From DATFNI01 sp963712305 (GTDB taxonomy: Bacteria > Bacteroidota > Rhodothermia > Balneolales > DATFMH01): a DNA stretch of 64,000 bases. The stretch spans positions 434,001-498,000 of the forward strand of contig CAVQHI010000002.1 of the NCBI GenBank assembly GCA_963712305.1, written 5' to 3'. The notes beneath the pieces were generated by a model. That model did not search any database. It saw only the letters and a program-made list of their open reading frames with translations, and was not told the DNA's origin. Each line of letters starts with the position of its first letter. Position 1 is the stretch's first letter. The position numbers were made by a program, and so were the translations under genes. Of this stretch, positions 33,868-43,507 are shown one piece after another.

Positions 33868-34680
33868 TCACTCCAATCCTGTCAGCTTCATACTCATATC
33901 CCAGAGTTTTTTTCGCGACTGCACATCGTAAGCCTGGTCATCAGCCCGGGCTTCTGATCTTACGTTGAAATAACTCCCTGTTGTTCCATTTACTGCAGGC
34001 GAAGTGGCGAGATATACTTCGGCATCGGCGCCACTTTCTGGTTCTCCCCATGGGTCGATGCCGGCGCGCCGCACCATATTAGTATTCAAATAGGTCCCGG
34101 GATGAAGACTGTTCACGGTAATCTGATCCTCTTTGAGTTGTTCCGCCAGATCCATTGTAAACATGACGAGTGCCAGCTTGCTCCGACAATAGGCCTGTAC
34201 GCCATCATTGTTCTCTTGGGTCACGCTATCAAAATCTATGGGCTGCTGACCTGCGGAGCTAACGTTTACGATACGTGAAGGAGCCGATTCCTTAAGTCCG
34301 GGTAATAGTAGATGAGTGAGTAAAAAAGGCGCCAGGTAGTTCACTGCAAAACGTAACTCATAACCGTCCTTGCTGAGTCCGTCAGTGTCAAATCCAACAC
34401 CGGCGTTGTTAATCAGGACATCAAGTTCGGGGAATTTTTTCTGTATCTGATCGGCAAGTGAGCGTACTTCATCCAGTGAGGAGAGGTCGGCCACGAATCC
34501 GGCGACTTTCATATTTCCCGTTCCCAGTTTCAATTCTGAAACGACCTGATGTACTTTGGCCTCATTTCTGCCGTGGACGAGCACTTCTGCATGTTGTTTG
34601 GCAAGAGAAAGTGCTGTTATCTTCCCAATTCCGTCGGTAGATCCGGTAACCAGTATGGTTTGTTCTTTAATAGGTTTCAT
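33868..34680 (-). CDS. SDR family NAD(P)-dependent oxidoreductase (retinol-dehydrogenase-like)
   Basis: The 270-residue protein shows the short-chain dehydrogenase signature: the cofactor motif TGSTDGIG at residues 12-19, NNAG near residue 91, a serine in VNVSSAG, and the catalytic YxxxK in YCRSKLA. The arrangement resembles the WW-domain-oxidoreductase/retinol dehydrogenase branch rather than FabG. It should reduce a carbonyl or oxidise an alcohol using NAD(P)(H); the substrate is unknown. It is the last of three - strand oxidoreductase genes, 20 bp after the alcohol dehydrogenase, and is the only one of the three with an intact frame. Confidence 0.9.
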   Translation of the reverse strand: MKPIKEQTILVTGSTDGIGKITALSLAKQHAEVLVHGRNEAKVHQVVSELKLGTGNMKVAGFVADLSSLDEVRSLADQIQKKFPELDVLINNAGVGFDTDGLSKDGYELRFAVNYLAPFLLTHLLLPGLKESAPSRIVNVSSAGQQPIDFDSVTQENNDGVQAYCRSKLALVMFTMDLAEQLKEDQITVNSLHPGTYLNTNMVRRAGIDPWGEPESGADAEVYLATSPAVNGTTGSYFNVRSEARADDQAYDVQSRKKLWDMSMKLTGLE

Positions 34681-34700
34681 AAGGGTGATATTAAAAGTTT

Positions 34701-35736
34701 TTAGCTAATTCCGGACAGAACTATTTTCCCGATTGTAGTTCCCGACTCAAGTTGAGCATGAGCTTTTCTCAGGTTTTCAGCATTCATTTTACCGAAGTTT
34801 TGTTTCATGGTTGTTCGAATTTTCTCCTGATCAACAAGATCAGCAACCGTATTAAGCAAACCGTGCTGAGATTGCATATCCGGGGTCTGATAGGATGATT
34901 TGGTAAACATAAACTCCCACGCAAAGCTGCCGCTTTTGTTCTTCAATAGGTTCATGTCCAGTGTTTCATCCTTTTCAATCGAAACAATGGTACAGAATTT
35001 TCCAAATGGCTTGAGAAGTTCCGCAGTATTTGCGTAATGATTGGCTGTGCTATGGAGACAAAAGATATAGTCAACTTCCCGGTGGCCGGTTTTCTTCAGT
35101 TCATCTGCAAAGTTGTTGTGATGGTTGATCACGTAATCCGCTCCAAAATCCTTACACCAGTCAGTAGTCTCTTTCCTCGACGCAGTGGCAATGACCGTTA
35201 ATCCCGCCAGCTTTTTAGCAAGCTGAATGGCAATTGATCCGACCCCTCCGGCCGCTCCGATGATCAAAATTGATTTTCCTTCATTTTCATTTAAGTCACC
35301 CGGACGAATACCCATCTGTTCAAACATAGCTTCCCATGCTGTTATAGTTGTGAGGGGCAATGCGGCAGCTTCTTCAAATGAGAGGGAACGGGGTTTTTTC
35401 CCGACGATTCGCTCATCAACGAGTTGATATTCGACTGTTGCAGCCAGGCCGACTGATGCTGCCGGCATAATAGACTTCATCACCTTTTTTGAATAGAGTG
35501 ACATCATCTCCGACGGCTTCAACGACACCGGCAGCGTCCCAGCCAAGGATTTTAGGTTCTGTTTCTTCCTTATTCTTGGGTGATCTGATTTTGGTATCAA
35601 CCGGATTTACAGATACTGCCTTTATCCTGACGAGGATATCATGATCCCCGGGTATTTCTGGTTTTGGAATCTCTACATCTATGAGGCTTTCCGGATCATC
35701 AATCTCAAGGTATTTGTATAAGCCAATCGCTTTCAT
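34701..35736 (-). pseudogene. Zinc-type alcohol dehydrogenase / quinone oxidoreductase, frameshifted
   Basis: Two overlapping frames make one protein of about 340 residues, the normal length for this medium-chain dehydrogenase group. The first (35736 down to about 35436) carries MKAIGLYKYLEIDDPESLID and GDEVYYAGSISRPGCN. The second, starting in the next frame, carries EYQLVDERIVGKKPRSLSFE, the cofactor loop IIGAAGGVGSIAIQLAK and the C-terminal domain. The break falls in 'GGCTGCAACAGTCGAA'; removing one base near 35434-35437 restores 'RPGCNVEYQLVDER'. The total, 1036 nt, is one more than a multiple of three, in agreement. Either the gene is recently inactivated or there is an indel error in the assembly. 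It lies 20 bp before the SDR gene and 45 bp after a second, also frameshifted SDR gene. Confidence 0.82.
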
Positions 35737-35781
35737 AATTCGATAGATATTTGTTTCATAGTCATCTTTAAAGAATGTAAG

Positions 35782-36517
35782 TCAGAAGTGCAACCCGCCG
35801 TTAACGTTGATCACCTGGCCTGTCATGAAACCATTTTTAACAAGAAGTTCAACGACAGAGGATATCTCTTCAAGCTTACCGAATCTGCCAATTGGCAGAA
35901 TTGACGGATCCAGATTAGCATTTTTCACCATATCTGTTTCGATGAGGGCCGGTGCGATGGCATTAACAGTTATGCCGGATTTCACAAGGACGTGCTGCAT
36001 AGTATCGCGTTAGGCCGTTGATTCCGGCTTTTGATGCTGTATAATGGGGACCAACAAGTCCGCCCGTAAATGCCGCAACGGAAGACAGATTGATAATTCT
36101 ACCCCATTTGTGTTTCAACATAATGGGTAGAACAGCTTGCGTCACAAGGAAAACAGATTTCAGATTTGCGTTAATCGTTTCGTCCCAATCTTCTTCGGTG
36201 ATGTCCTCGATTGAACTAACCTTGCCGATAGCCGCATTATTTACGAGAATGCTAATATCGCCAAGGGACTCGACGGTTTTACCAATCAACCTGGCAACCT
36301 CTTCTGAATTGGACACATCCGCCTGAATGGCAACCGATTTTACTCCGAATTTGCGAATTTGAGTTGCTGCTTCTTCTGCCTCTGATTTGCTGGATCGGTA
36401 ATTGACGGCAACGTTTACGCCCATCTCTCCAAGTGAAAGAGCAATACCTTTCCCTATGCCCCGACTTGCCCCTGTGACAAGAGCTGTTTTTCCTGTCAGG
36501 TTAATAGTTTCTGACAT
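35782..36517 (-). pseudogene. FabG-like SDR oxidoreductase, frameshifted
   Basis: The N-terminal frame starts at ATG 36515-36517 (MSETINLTGKTALVTGASRG) and contains TGASRGIG, NNAA, the serine of INLSSVA and the catalytic YTASK. Close to the end of the catalytic helix it shifts: the frame reads GLTRYYAARPCEIRHNC then stops, while the next frame continues LVKSGITVNAIAPALIETDM to NVNGGLHF. Dropping one C from CGTCCTTGTG (near 35987) gives YYAARLVKSGITVN and a 244-residue protein of typical FabG length. The total of 736 nt is one over a multiple of three. As with its downstream neighbour, this is a pseudogene or an assembly indel. It is divergent from the O-methyltransferase gene. Confidence 0.83.
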
Positions 36518-36704
36518 TCCAATAGCAACTATTTTTTTATTATCTGAATGTTCTGGATACGAAACCACAGGAGGCCCGGGATAGTTCGGCTATCAGTGTC
36601 CGGAGTTGGGAAGAGTGATGATTACGCTTTACCTTAAGCCGACTCAGGTAATCCTGATCAGAAACTGATTTAGGCAGGAAATAACCCCATTTAGGAGCAA
36701 CTTC

Positions 36705-37295
36705 ATGTTTACCGATATCGCGCCCGCTATTTTAGAGCGGATGAAATTTTTGGAGGATAAAGATAAGGAAGATAGAAACGACGGCACGTCCCACTGGCAT
36801 CGGCTTCGACAAATCACACCCGATACCGGTAAGTTTCTTGCACTTATGGCCGCCACAACACCTAAAGGAAATTGGATTGAGATCGGTACAAGCGCAGGTT
36901 ATTCTGCTTTATGGATCAGCCTGGCGTGTCGGCAAAAATCCAATAAACTCACCACGTTCGAAATTTTTCCACCTAAAGCCGAGCAGGCACGGGAGACATT
37001 CTCTGAAGCAGGTGTTGAGGATGTTATCAACCTTATAGAAGATGACGCTCTGAATCGGCTGGATGAATTGGAAGATATATCATTTTGTTTTCTGGATGCG
37101 GAGAAAGACGTGTATCTCCGATGCTATGATCAGATTATTCCGAAAATGAAAAGCGGTGGCATCCTGATCGCAGATAATGCCACCAGTCACAAAGAGGATC
37201 TGGGCATCATGCTCGACCGGGCAATGACCGATGATAGAGTTGATGCGATGGTGGTAACAGTCGGCAAAGGCGAACTGGTTTGCCGGAAAAAATAA
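36705..37295 (+). CDS. Class I SAM-dependent O-methyltransferase (family 3, CCoAOMT-like)
   Basis: At 196 residues this is a short member of the O-methyltransferase family 3. The SAM-binding motif I is IEIGTSAGYSALWISLA, the acidic strand-2 end is FEIFPPKAEQARE, and the metal-binding segment is CFLDAEKDVYLRCYD followed by GGILIADNATSH. It should transfer a methyl group to a catechol-like hydroxyl on a small molecule. AGGAG is placed 7 nt before the ATG. The oxidoreductase cluster is divergent from it, and the GH18 gene converges from the right only 25 bp away. Confidence 0.88.
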   Translation: MFTDIAPAILERMKFLEDKDKEDRNDGTSHWHRLRQITPDTGKFLALMAATTPKGNWIEIGTSAGYSALWISLACRQKSNKLTTFEIFPPKAEQARETFSEAGVEDVINLIEDDALNRLDELEDISFCFLDAEKDVYLRCYDQIIPKMKSGGILIADNATSHKEDLGIMLDRAMTDDRVDAMVVTVGKGELVCRKK

Positions 37296-37320
37296 CCCTT
37301 TCAGCCCCTGTCCGGCACAA

Positions 37321-38481
37321 TCACTGGTTCAGTCCGTCGTACAAAGCATTGAGTAGGGTCCCGGTCAGATCCTGGTTGTACTCCCAAAACATGATTCCGG
37401 CAAGATTGTTTTTCCGTACATAATCAGCCTTGGCCTTGAGGGAGCGGGGATCATCATAAGTGATCATCATTCTTTTGGCAGCGTTCCAGAGATAGGGCGA
37501 CTGAGACGTCGAATCCCAATAGTGATCGAAGCCATTCAACCCGATATATTTAACACGCAGGGTGTCGTACGAGAAAGAATGGCCGCGTCCGCTGTATGCC
37601 AGAAAACGGCCGTGATTCAGGGTATCGGCACCGGACCAGCCGCGTCCGTAAAAGGTAGCCCCGATTACAATTTTATTGGCCGGTACGCCAGCTTTTTCGA
37701 AGATATCGACCGAAGTCTGTACACTGTTCCGGTGCGGATCGAGGGGGGACGGATAAAGATTGGTCAGATACCCGGTTGAATCGCTGGCGCTGGTATGATA
37801 ATCGTAGGTCATCAGGTTGACGTAATCCAGGTATTTCTGGGCCTCTTTCATGTCGGTATGATCGGCAAAGCTCTGGGACCCGCCTGCGGCAATCGTTACC
37901 TCATAATGTCTTCCCGGATGAAAACGTGATGCCATCGTATCCAACTGGATTCGCAGTTCTTTTAGCAGCAAGGTGAAGTTTTGTTTGTCTTCCGGACGAT
38001 AAATGTTCCCGGCGCCAACCATTCCGGGGTATTCCCAGTCGATATCAATACCGTCAAGATTGTAAACTCTGACCAAGTCGACGGCGCTTCTGGCAAATTT
38101 CAGACGTGCAGTTGGAGTCAGGGCAACATCAGAAAAATCATGGGAACCGCCCCAGCCGCCGACCGATAGGAGAATTTTCAGGTCAGGATTATCACTTTTC
38201 AGTGAATCGAGAACTTCAAGATTGTACGTATCGTGTGGGTTCTCAAGAACAACACGACCGTTTCGAATGAGTCCGAAGGCATAGTTGATGTGTGTCAGTT
38301 TCTTTGCATCAATAACGCTGCCGTTTAAGCCGCCGCGAAAACCGGCAATGTAACCCATAAGCACATACCCTGAACCCGGATCCTTAGTCTGATCGCCAAT
38401 TTTAGTTGTTTCGGGTTTATTCATCAGGAAGATAAATGCTGTCAGGATTAGTGCAACGCCACTTAACATGTACTTTTTCAT
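37321..38481 (-). CDS. GH18 chitinase-like glycoside hydrolase
   Basis: The 386-residue protein has an N-terminal hydrophobic anchor (residues about 6-21, with no lipobox cysteine) and a full GH18 barrel. Diagnostic motifs are KILLSVGGWGGSHDFS (SxGG), DGIDIDWEYPG with the catalytic acid E150, VNLMTYDYH, and a terminal GIMFWEYNQD. GH18 enzymes cleave beta-1,4 bonds between N-acetylglucosamine units using the substrate acetamido group. The gene lies 41 bp after a - strand GH2 gene of the mannosidase/glucosaminidase type, so the pair could process chitin, chitosan or another amino-sugar glycan. Conserved motifs are complete, so it should be active. Confidence 0.93.
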   Translation of the reverse strand: MKKYMLSGVALILTAFIFLMNKPETTKIGDQTKDPGSGYVLMGYIAGFRGGLNGSVIDAKKLTHINYAFGLIRNGRVVLENPHDTYNLEVLDSLKSDNPDLKILLSVGGWGGSHDFSDVALTPTARLKFARSAVDLVRVYNLDGIDIDWEYPGMVGAGNIYRPEDKQNFTLLLKELRIQLDTMASRFHPGRHYEVTIAAGGSQSFADHTDMKEAQKYLDYVNLMTYDYHTSASDSTGYLTNLYPSPLDPHRNSVQTSVDIFEKAGVPANKIVIGATFYGRGWSGADTLNHGRFLAYSGRGHSFSYDTLRVKYIGLNGFDHYWDSTSQSPYLWNAAKRMMITYDDPRSLKAKADYVRKNNLAGIMFWEYNQDLTGTLLNALYDGLNQ

Positions 38482-38522
38482 AGCGAACCTCAGATGTTGA
38501 AATTGTCTTGATTATAGCTGTT

Positions 38523-41246
38523 CTATTTTATGGAAATCGTTTTTGAAGGAAGATTCCAGCCGAATATCTCCAGTTTGGGTGTTTTATGATTTTCGAGATA
38601 ATTCTGACCCAAACCAATCGTGAGTGCTCTTTTTTCTCCCGGTACCAGGCTTATATAATTATCCGAATAGAATACAGGTGTGATACGTGTACCAGTATCC
38701 GGATCATAAAGCTGGAGGTGAATCCAAAAGGCTACAGGACCGTGACTTACCCGTGCCCTGTTTTGCAATGTTACAGCGATTTTTTCACCGGTGTTAGTAT
38801 GGATTAATCGGGCTGATATTCTGACTTTTGCTCTGTTCAGTTCCTTAAGATCAACATAATCCAGGTCAGGTTTATGGAGCCAGTAAAAATTTTGAGAGAG
38901 AAGTTTACCTGATCGATCTTTAAGTACCAGTTGGAGGAAAAAGACATTGCTCTCCACAGATTTGCCGTCGACAGTAAACACAGAATCAACCTGGTTTGCC
39001 CCGATGGTCACGATTCGTTTACCTGCCGGGATTGGATTTCCCGCCAGATTATACCATGTGGCCGTTACATTAGCATTATCTATCGGATCAAAGGTATTGT
39101 TAACCACCTGGATCGCTTTGGTAGCAGGATCGTATTGAATATGGATCGGTTCGGCGCCTTTCATCAATCCAAACATGGCTCCTGTCGGATTGAGATACCA
39201 GTCGTAGAACTGTCCGCGTAAAGCTGTCCACGGATTCTGAAGCTTCCAGATCATCACACCTGTATACCATTTCCACATGTGGGCATTCCATCCCTCAAAC
39301 AAGGCACGATATTGGTTGTAATTGGCCAATTGCGCATAATCGGCAAACGTATTCATATTATCTACGAATCCGTATTGGCGTATGTAATCCTTTCCATTTC
39401 TGTCGACATAAGGGATGTACTTGTGGTATTGCCATTCTGTGGGCACAAATCCTTTTCCGTCCGGGATACTGTCGTTATTGGGGAAAATCTTGTGAAGCGT
39501 CCCGGCTTCCGGTAACCCGACGGAACCTACTTCAGGATTGAAGGGGAAAGAGCGGTGCGTGAAAAATCTGTTGAGAGGCTGGATTCCATAAGGTCCGTCG
39601 CCCACCAAAGAATCGGGATGGAAGTATAGTTCGAGTGAAGTCGAATGCGAAACGAACAACCGGTCAGGATCAAGATTCGGCATAATTCTATTTTGCAGGG
39701 TTCTGAGAATATCGGCCGGTGGCGCCTGTTCGTTGCCGCCATCCCAGAAGCACAGGCTTGGATGATTGCGAAGCATCTTCACCTGGTCGGCTGCCGAAGC
39801 AAGAAAGAGGCCGTGATCATCAGGATAGAATCGCCGGCGGGCGCGGGAATCTTTTTTCTTTGGATCATGCCAGGCCCCGTCAGCATCACCGGTAATCCAT
39901 AGATCCTGCATTACAAGGATGCCGTTACGGTCGCAGGCGTTATAAAAATCGGGACGTTCGGTGATCCCGCCGCCCCATACACGCAGCATGTTCAGATGCA
40001 TTCCGGCCATGTATCTAATTTCAGCATTGTATCGTTCACGCGATAGGCGAAGCATCCAGTCGCTCGTTATCCAGTTGCCTCCGCGAATAAATACAGGCTG
40101 TCCATTCACTTTAAAAATGCGTCCCCTCAGGTGATGATCCATATCAGATGTGATCTCACGGATACCTGTGCTGACAATCGCTTTGTCAGATACTTCTGAT
40201 CCGGATACTGAGGCAACAAATTGCACGGTATATAACGGATGCTTTCCCAATCCATTCGGCCACCAAAGCTTGGGATGATCAATTTTCATTCGTGGCAGGG
40301 CAACGATTTTTTGCTCGCCTGGATTAAGCGTATATGACGTATCAATCAAATTTCCGTTGACAGACACTCGTAATTCACCTGAGTGCGGGATACTATCAGC
40401 ATTGAATAATGTAGCAGATGTTTTCAGGTAAGCCGGAGGTTGATCGTTACCCGGTTTACGTGTACCCGGAACTACAGATCTCACAAATGGAGCGCGTATC
40501 AGAACAGGTCCGGTAGTGGTAAGAAAAACATCATCCCAGATACCGGTATTTCGGTCGTGAACGGGGGCCATCCAGTCCCAGCCGGCCACATACTGATTGG
40601 TGACGCTCTTCCCGATTGTTCCGTCTCCTGCCTGTCCGCCATTCGCCACGCCAACCGGTTCCGGCGGATATACCAAAACGGCAAGCTGGTTCAGAGAGTC
40701 TTTTTTCAGCGATGGGGTAACATCATAACATTCTCTCAAAAACATACCCCGGTGCGTATCGGTATTAATGCGTTTTCCATTCAGGAATATCTGAGCGGAG
40801 TAATTAATGCCGTTAAAATGCAACCAGGTATGATTTCCGGTTTCTTGGCCCGGACTCTTGAAAGAGGTATAAAACCAATAGGTGTAAAATGACGCACCTG
40901 AATCAGCAATATCGGGGATTAGTTTATTATTCAGACCGATGTTCGGATCAGGATATTTGTGGTTCTGCAAAAGCGTGGTTAGAACGGTACCCGGAACCGT
41001 AGCAGGTAACCAGTTATCGGTGTTGAGTGGGTGAGCTGTCAACTGGGTGCCGTCCTGCGATGTTTGATCCGCACGCCTGGCAAACCAGTTAGAATGAAGA
41101 TACAGTGTATCAGATGGCAACGGTGACGTTTGCGAAAAGGCATAAATTGGCCTCATCAATAAAATGATAGCCCCCAAGAGAATCAGTAGTGGCCTTTTAA
41201 AGGTTACCTGATATTGGCTTTGACAAAACGAGTAAAATGAAATCAT
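38523..41246 (-). CDS. GH2 beta-mannosidase / exo-beta-D-glucosaminidase-like enzyme, secreted
   Basis: This 907-residue exported GH2 protein differs from the LacZ-type enzymes in the window. After a signal region (about 1-39) come the jelly roll with WLPATVPGTVLTTLL and TYWFYTSF, an Ig-like domain, and a barrel starting near IREITSDMDHHLRGRIFKVNGQPVFIRGGNW. The acid/base is probably E506 in FWDGGNEQAP and the nucleophile E580 in VGLPEAGTLH. This plan is shared by beta-mannosidases, plant endo-beta-mannosidase and exo-beta-D-glucosaminidases. The adjacent GH18 gene, downstream on the same strand, slightly favours an amino-sugar substrate. The frame before the hydrophobic stretch is long for a signal peptide, so a later start is possible. 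Confidence 0.87.
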   Translation of the reverse strand: MISFYSFCQSQYQVTFKRPLLILLGAIILLMRPIYAFSQTSPLPSDTLYLHSNWFARRADQTSQDGTQLTAHPLNTDNWLPATVPGTVLTTLLQNHKYPDPNIGLNNKLIPDIADSGASFYTYWFYTSFKSPGQETGNHTWLHFNGINYSAQIFLNGKRINTDTHRGMFLRECYDVTPSLKKDSLNQLAVLVYPPEPVGVANGGQAGDGTIGKSVTNQYVAGWDWMAPVHDRNTGIWDDVFLTTTGPVLIRAPFVRSVVPGTRKPGNDQPPAYLKTSATLFNADSIPHSGELRVSVNGNLIDTSYTLNPGEQKIVALPRMKIDHPKLWWPNGLGKHPLYTVQFVASVSGSEVSDKAIVSTGIREITSDMDHHLRGRIFKVNGQPVFIRGGNWITSDWMLRLSRERYNAEIRYMAGMHLNMLRVWGGGITERPDFYNACDRNGILVMQDLWITGDADGAWHDPKKKDSRARRRFYPDDHGLFLASAADQVKMLRNHPSLCFWDGGNEQAPPADILRTLQNRIMPNLDPDRLFVSHSTSLELYFHPDSLVGDGPYGIQPLNRFFTHRSFPFNPEVGSVGLPEAGTLHKIFPNNDSIPDGKGFVPTEWQYHKYIPYVDRNGKDYIRQYGFVDNMNTFADYAQLANYNQYRALFEGWNAHMWKWYTGVMIWKLQNPWTALRGQFYDWYLNPTGAMFGLMKGAEPIHIQYDPATKAIQVVNNTFDPIDNANVTATWYNLAGNPIPAGKRIVTIGANQVDSVFTVDGKSVESNVFFLQLVLKDRSGKLLSQNFYWLHKPDLDYVDLKELNRAKVRISARLIHTNTGEKIAVTLQNRARVSHGPVAFWIHLQLYDPDTGTRITPVFYSDNYISLVPGEKRALTIGLGQNYLENHKTPKLEIFGWNLPSKTISIK

Positions 41247-41625
41247 TAGACACTAAATTGTTTAAGACGGCTATTTGTAGCTCCTCCATATTGATAACAT
41301 CCCCAGCGTCTTTACCCCTACCTCGTTGTAGCTTCTTCGATGGTATTAATGCATGATGAGATCGTACGATTTAGATAAATGCTAATGATACTATGTGGAT
41401 TGATTTATCATCAATAGCAGATGAATATAGAAATATTAGATTAATTGGATCTCATTCCTTGATACCCGTCCTTATTTTACTTACGATATAACGTTGACGG
41501 TTATTAGACAATGTTAGCCATACTTTTATAGGGAACGAACGTGCGGGGTGATTCCTTGTAAAGACACTATGTATAACTAATTATCATTCCAATGTTTACC
41601 AGATAATAGTAATTATTGTAAAACC
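41247..41625. promoter_or_regulatory. Divergent promoter gap
   Basis: This 379-bp A+T-rich gap separates the - strand GH2 gene from the + strand Old Yellow Enzyme gene and should contain both promoters. I see no repeat, RNA gene or convincing operator in it. Confidence 0.3.
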
Positions 41626-42687
41626 ATGGCAAAATTATTTACTCCCCTGAAGATCAAGGAAGTCGAATTTAAAAACAGAATCTTTGTATCACCGATGTGT
41701 CAATATTCGAGCGTGGGTGGGTTGCCAACAGACTGGCATATAGTACATCTCGGAAGTCGGGCTGTAGGCGGTGCCGGGTTAGTTATGACTGAGGCGACGG
41801 CAGTTACACCTGAAGGAAGAATATCACCCGATGACACCGGGATTTGGTCTGATGATCATAAAATAGCCTTTCAGCAAGTTGCAAGTTTCATCAGGGGGCA
41901 GGGAGCTGTGGCTGGAATCCAACTGGGTCATGCGGGCAGAAAAGCTTCGACGATACCGCCGTGGGAAGGACGGGGCTATGCCGGGAAAGAAAGAGGTGGT
42001 TGGCCAACCGAAGCGCCAAGTGCACTTGCTTTCGACAATTTGCCAGTCCCGCGTGAAATAAACAAGGAGGATATCGACGGCATTATTGACGCTTTTGCTG
42101 ATGCTGCGCGTAGAAGCCTGAGTGCCGGCTTTCAGGTTATCGAACTTCACATGGCACACGGCTACCTGATGCATCAGTTTCTTTCCCCGCTTTCAAACCA
42201 GCGTACCGATGAATATGGAGGATCACTGGAGAATCGCATGCGTATGCCTCTTGAGGTTACCAAAGCCGTTCGGAACGTCTGGCCGGATGATCTTCCTTTG
42301 TTCGTCCGGATATCGGCTACTGACTGGGTAGACGGGGGATGGGATCTGATTCAGTCTATTTCTTTATCCAGCGAATTGAAGAAAATTGACGTAGATCTGA
42401 TTGATTGCTCCAGTGGTGGACTTGTGCCGGGAGCGAATATACCGGTGGGACCAGGCTATCAAACCAAGTTTTCTGAAGAAATACGAAAACAGGTTGGAAT
42501 TTTGACAGGGGCAGTCGGCATGATAACGGATTCTGCTCAGGCCGAGCATATCCTTACAACGGAACAGTCGGATGTAATACTCATGGCCCGCCAATTTCTG
42601 CGTGATCCATATTGGCCTTTGCATGCCGCTAAAGAACTGGGAGTTGATGTTGAGTGGCCAAAACAGTATGCACGCGCAAAGATTTGA
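41626..42687 (+). CDS. Old Yellow Enzyme family NADH:flavin oxidoreductase (YqjM/NamA-like)
   Basis: The 353-residue protein matches the YqjM class of Old Yellow Enzymes: LFTPLKIKEVEFKNRIFVSPMCQYS at the N-terminus, VMTEATAVTPEGRISPDD, QLGHAGRKAS at the FMN site, the active-site pair in ELHMAHGYLMHQFLSPLSNQR, and YGGSLENRMR. It binds FMN and uses NAD(P)H to reduce activated C=C bonds in enals, enones and nitro compounds, usually as part of electrophile detoxification. It is cytoplasmic, with no signal peptide, and stands alone. The family assignment is very secure; the physiological substrate is unknown. Confidence 0.94.
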   Translation: MAKLFTPLKIKEVEFKNRIFVSPMCQYSSVGGLPTDWHIVHLGSRAVGGAGLVMTEATAVTPEGRISPDDTGIWSDDHKIAFQQVASFIRGQGAVAGIQLGHAGRKASTIPPWEGRGYAGKERGGWPTEAPSALAFDNLPVPREINKEDIDGIIDAFADAARRSLSAGFQVIELHMAHGYLMHQFLSPLSNQRTDEYGGSLENRMRMPLEVTKAVRNVWPDDLPLFVRISATDWVDGGWDLIQSISLSSELKKIDVDLIDCSSGGLVPGANIPVGPGYQTKFSEEIRKQVGILTGAVGMITDSAQAEHILTTEQSDVILMARQFLRDPYWPLHAAKELGVDVEWPKQYARAKI

Positions 42688-42792
42688 GACACGGTAATAA
42701 TCGTTTCTGCTGATCATTTATTTTCACTTTGATTTTTTCTGGCCTGGGGTTTAGCTTGTAGCATATATCTATCGCAATTACATGTATTATTT

Positions 42793-43507
42793 ATGTGGAG
42801 TGGAGAACGTGAGAGCCCCAGCTCAAAGGCTGGTCGTATACTTAAAACGGTTATTTTTATTGCATGCCTGAGTATTTTCGCGGATGAGTTATGGTCAGAT
42901 TTTGGGGCATGAAAATACTCCTGATCAAGATATAAAATTTCCATCGATACATATTGCCGCGATGGCTTCCGTTGTTACGGGAGCCATGAGTGGGAAATCC
43001 CAATTCCCAGTGAACAGGAGAACCTATTTGCCAGAATCATCTGTCGGATTTGTGGCGTGGAGCGGAGAACCGCATCTGTCTTTTTATTTGACGGCAGGCG
43101 GCAAATTTGGGGCATTTCAATTTGAAGGCAATTATGGATACAAAGACCGGGCATCATATTTATGGGGATATGCTGGTTTGGGTGCCATGATTGGTGCGTC
43201 GGACGATTTTAAAATCAGTTTTGATGTAACCAGATGTTTCTACATCAAGGAATGGTATAGCGCGTATGCACGGACTGAATCCGGAAGGAAATGGTTCAAC
43301 GCTACTCCATTACACTTTTTGAAACGTTAATTCTGGGTTTTTCAGCCCGGAATCAGATTTAAATCAGGAAGCTTGCTGATAAGCATTTTTGAGCAATTTG
43401 GTCAGAGAAGCATAGTGCATATTCCTAATAAGGCAGGAGCCAGCAAGATATATTTGAGAGGTCTTGGTTTTAATGTATGGATACCGGTTTATCAAATAAA
43501 ACTATAG
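42793..43507 (+). pseudogene. Broken beta-barrel outer-membrane-like gene, module copy 1 (gene A1)
   Basis: This is a damaged paralogue of the gene at 44400-45083. From ATG 42793 a signal-peptide-like stretch reads RILKTVIFIACLSIFADELW, then reaches a stop. Reading continues in another frame from about 42884 as QILGHENTPDQDIKFPSIHI, which aligns with residues about 27-45 of the intact copy. At 43328-43330 an in-frame TAA follows HFLKR, yet the same frame continues with FWVFQPGIRFKSGS to GLGFNVWIPVYQIKL and stops at 43507, matching the intact copy's end (SLGIRFLVSKWW to WGASVWIPIAKITW). So one frameshift and one nonsense codon separate it from a full gene. Its last 31 nt overlap gene B1, exactly as in copy 2. 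Function is unknown. Confidence 0.8.
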
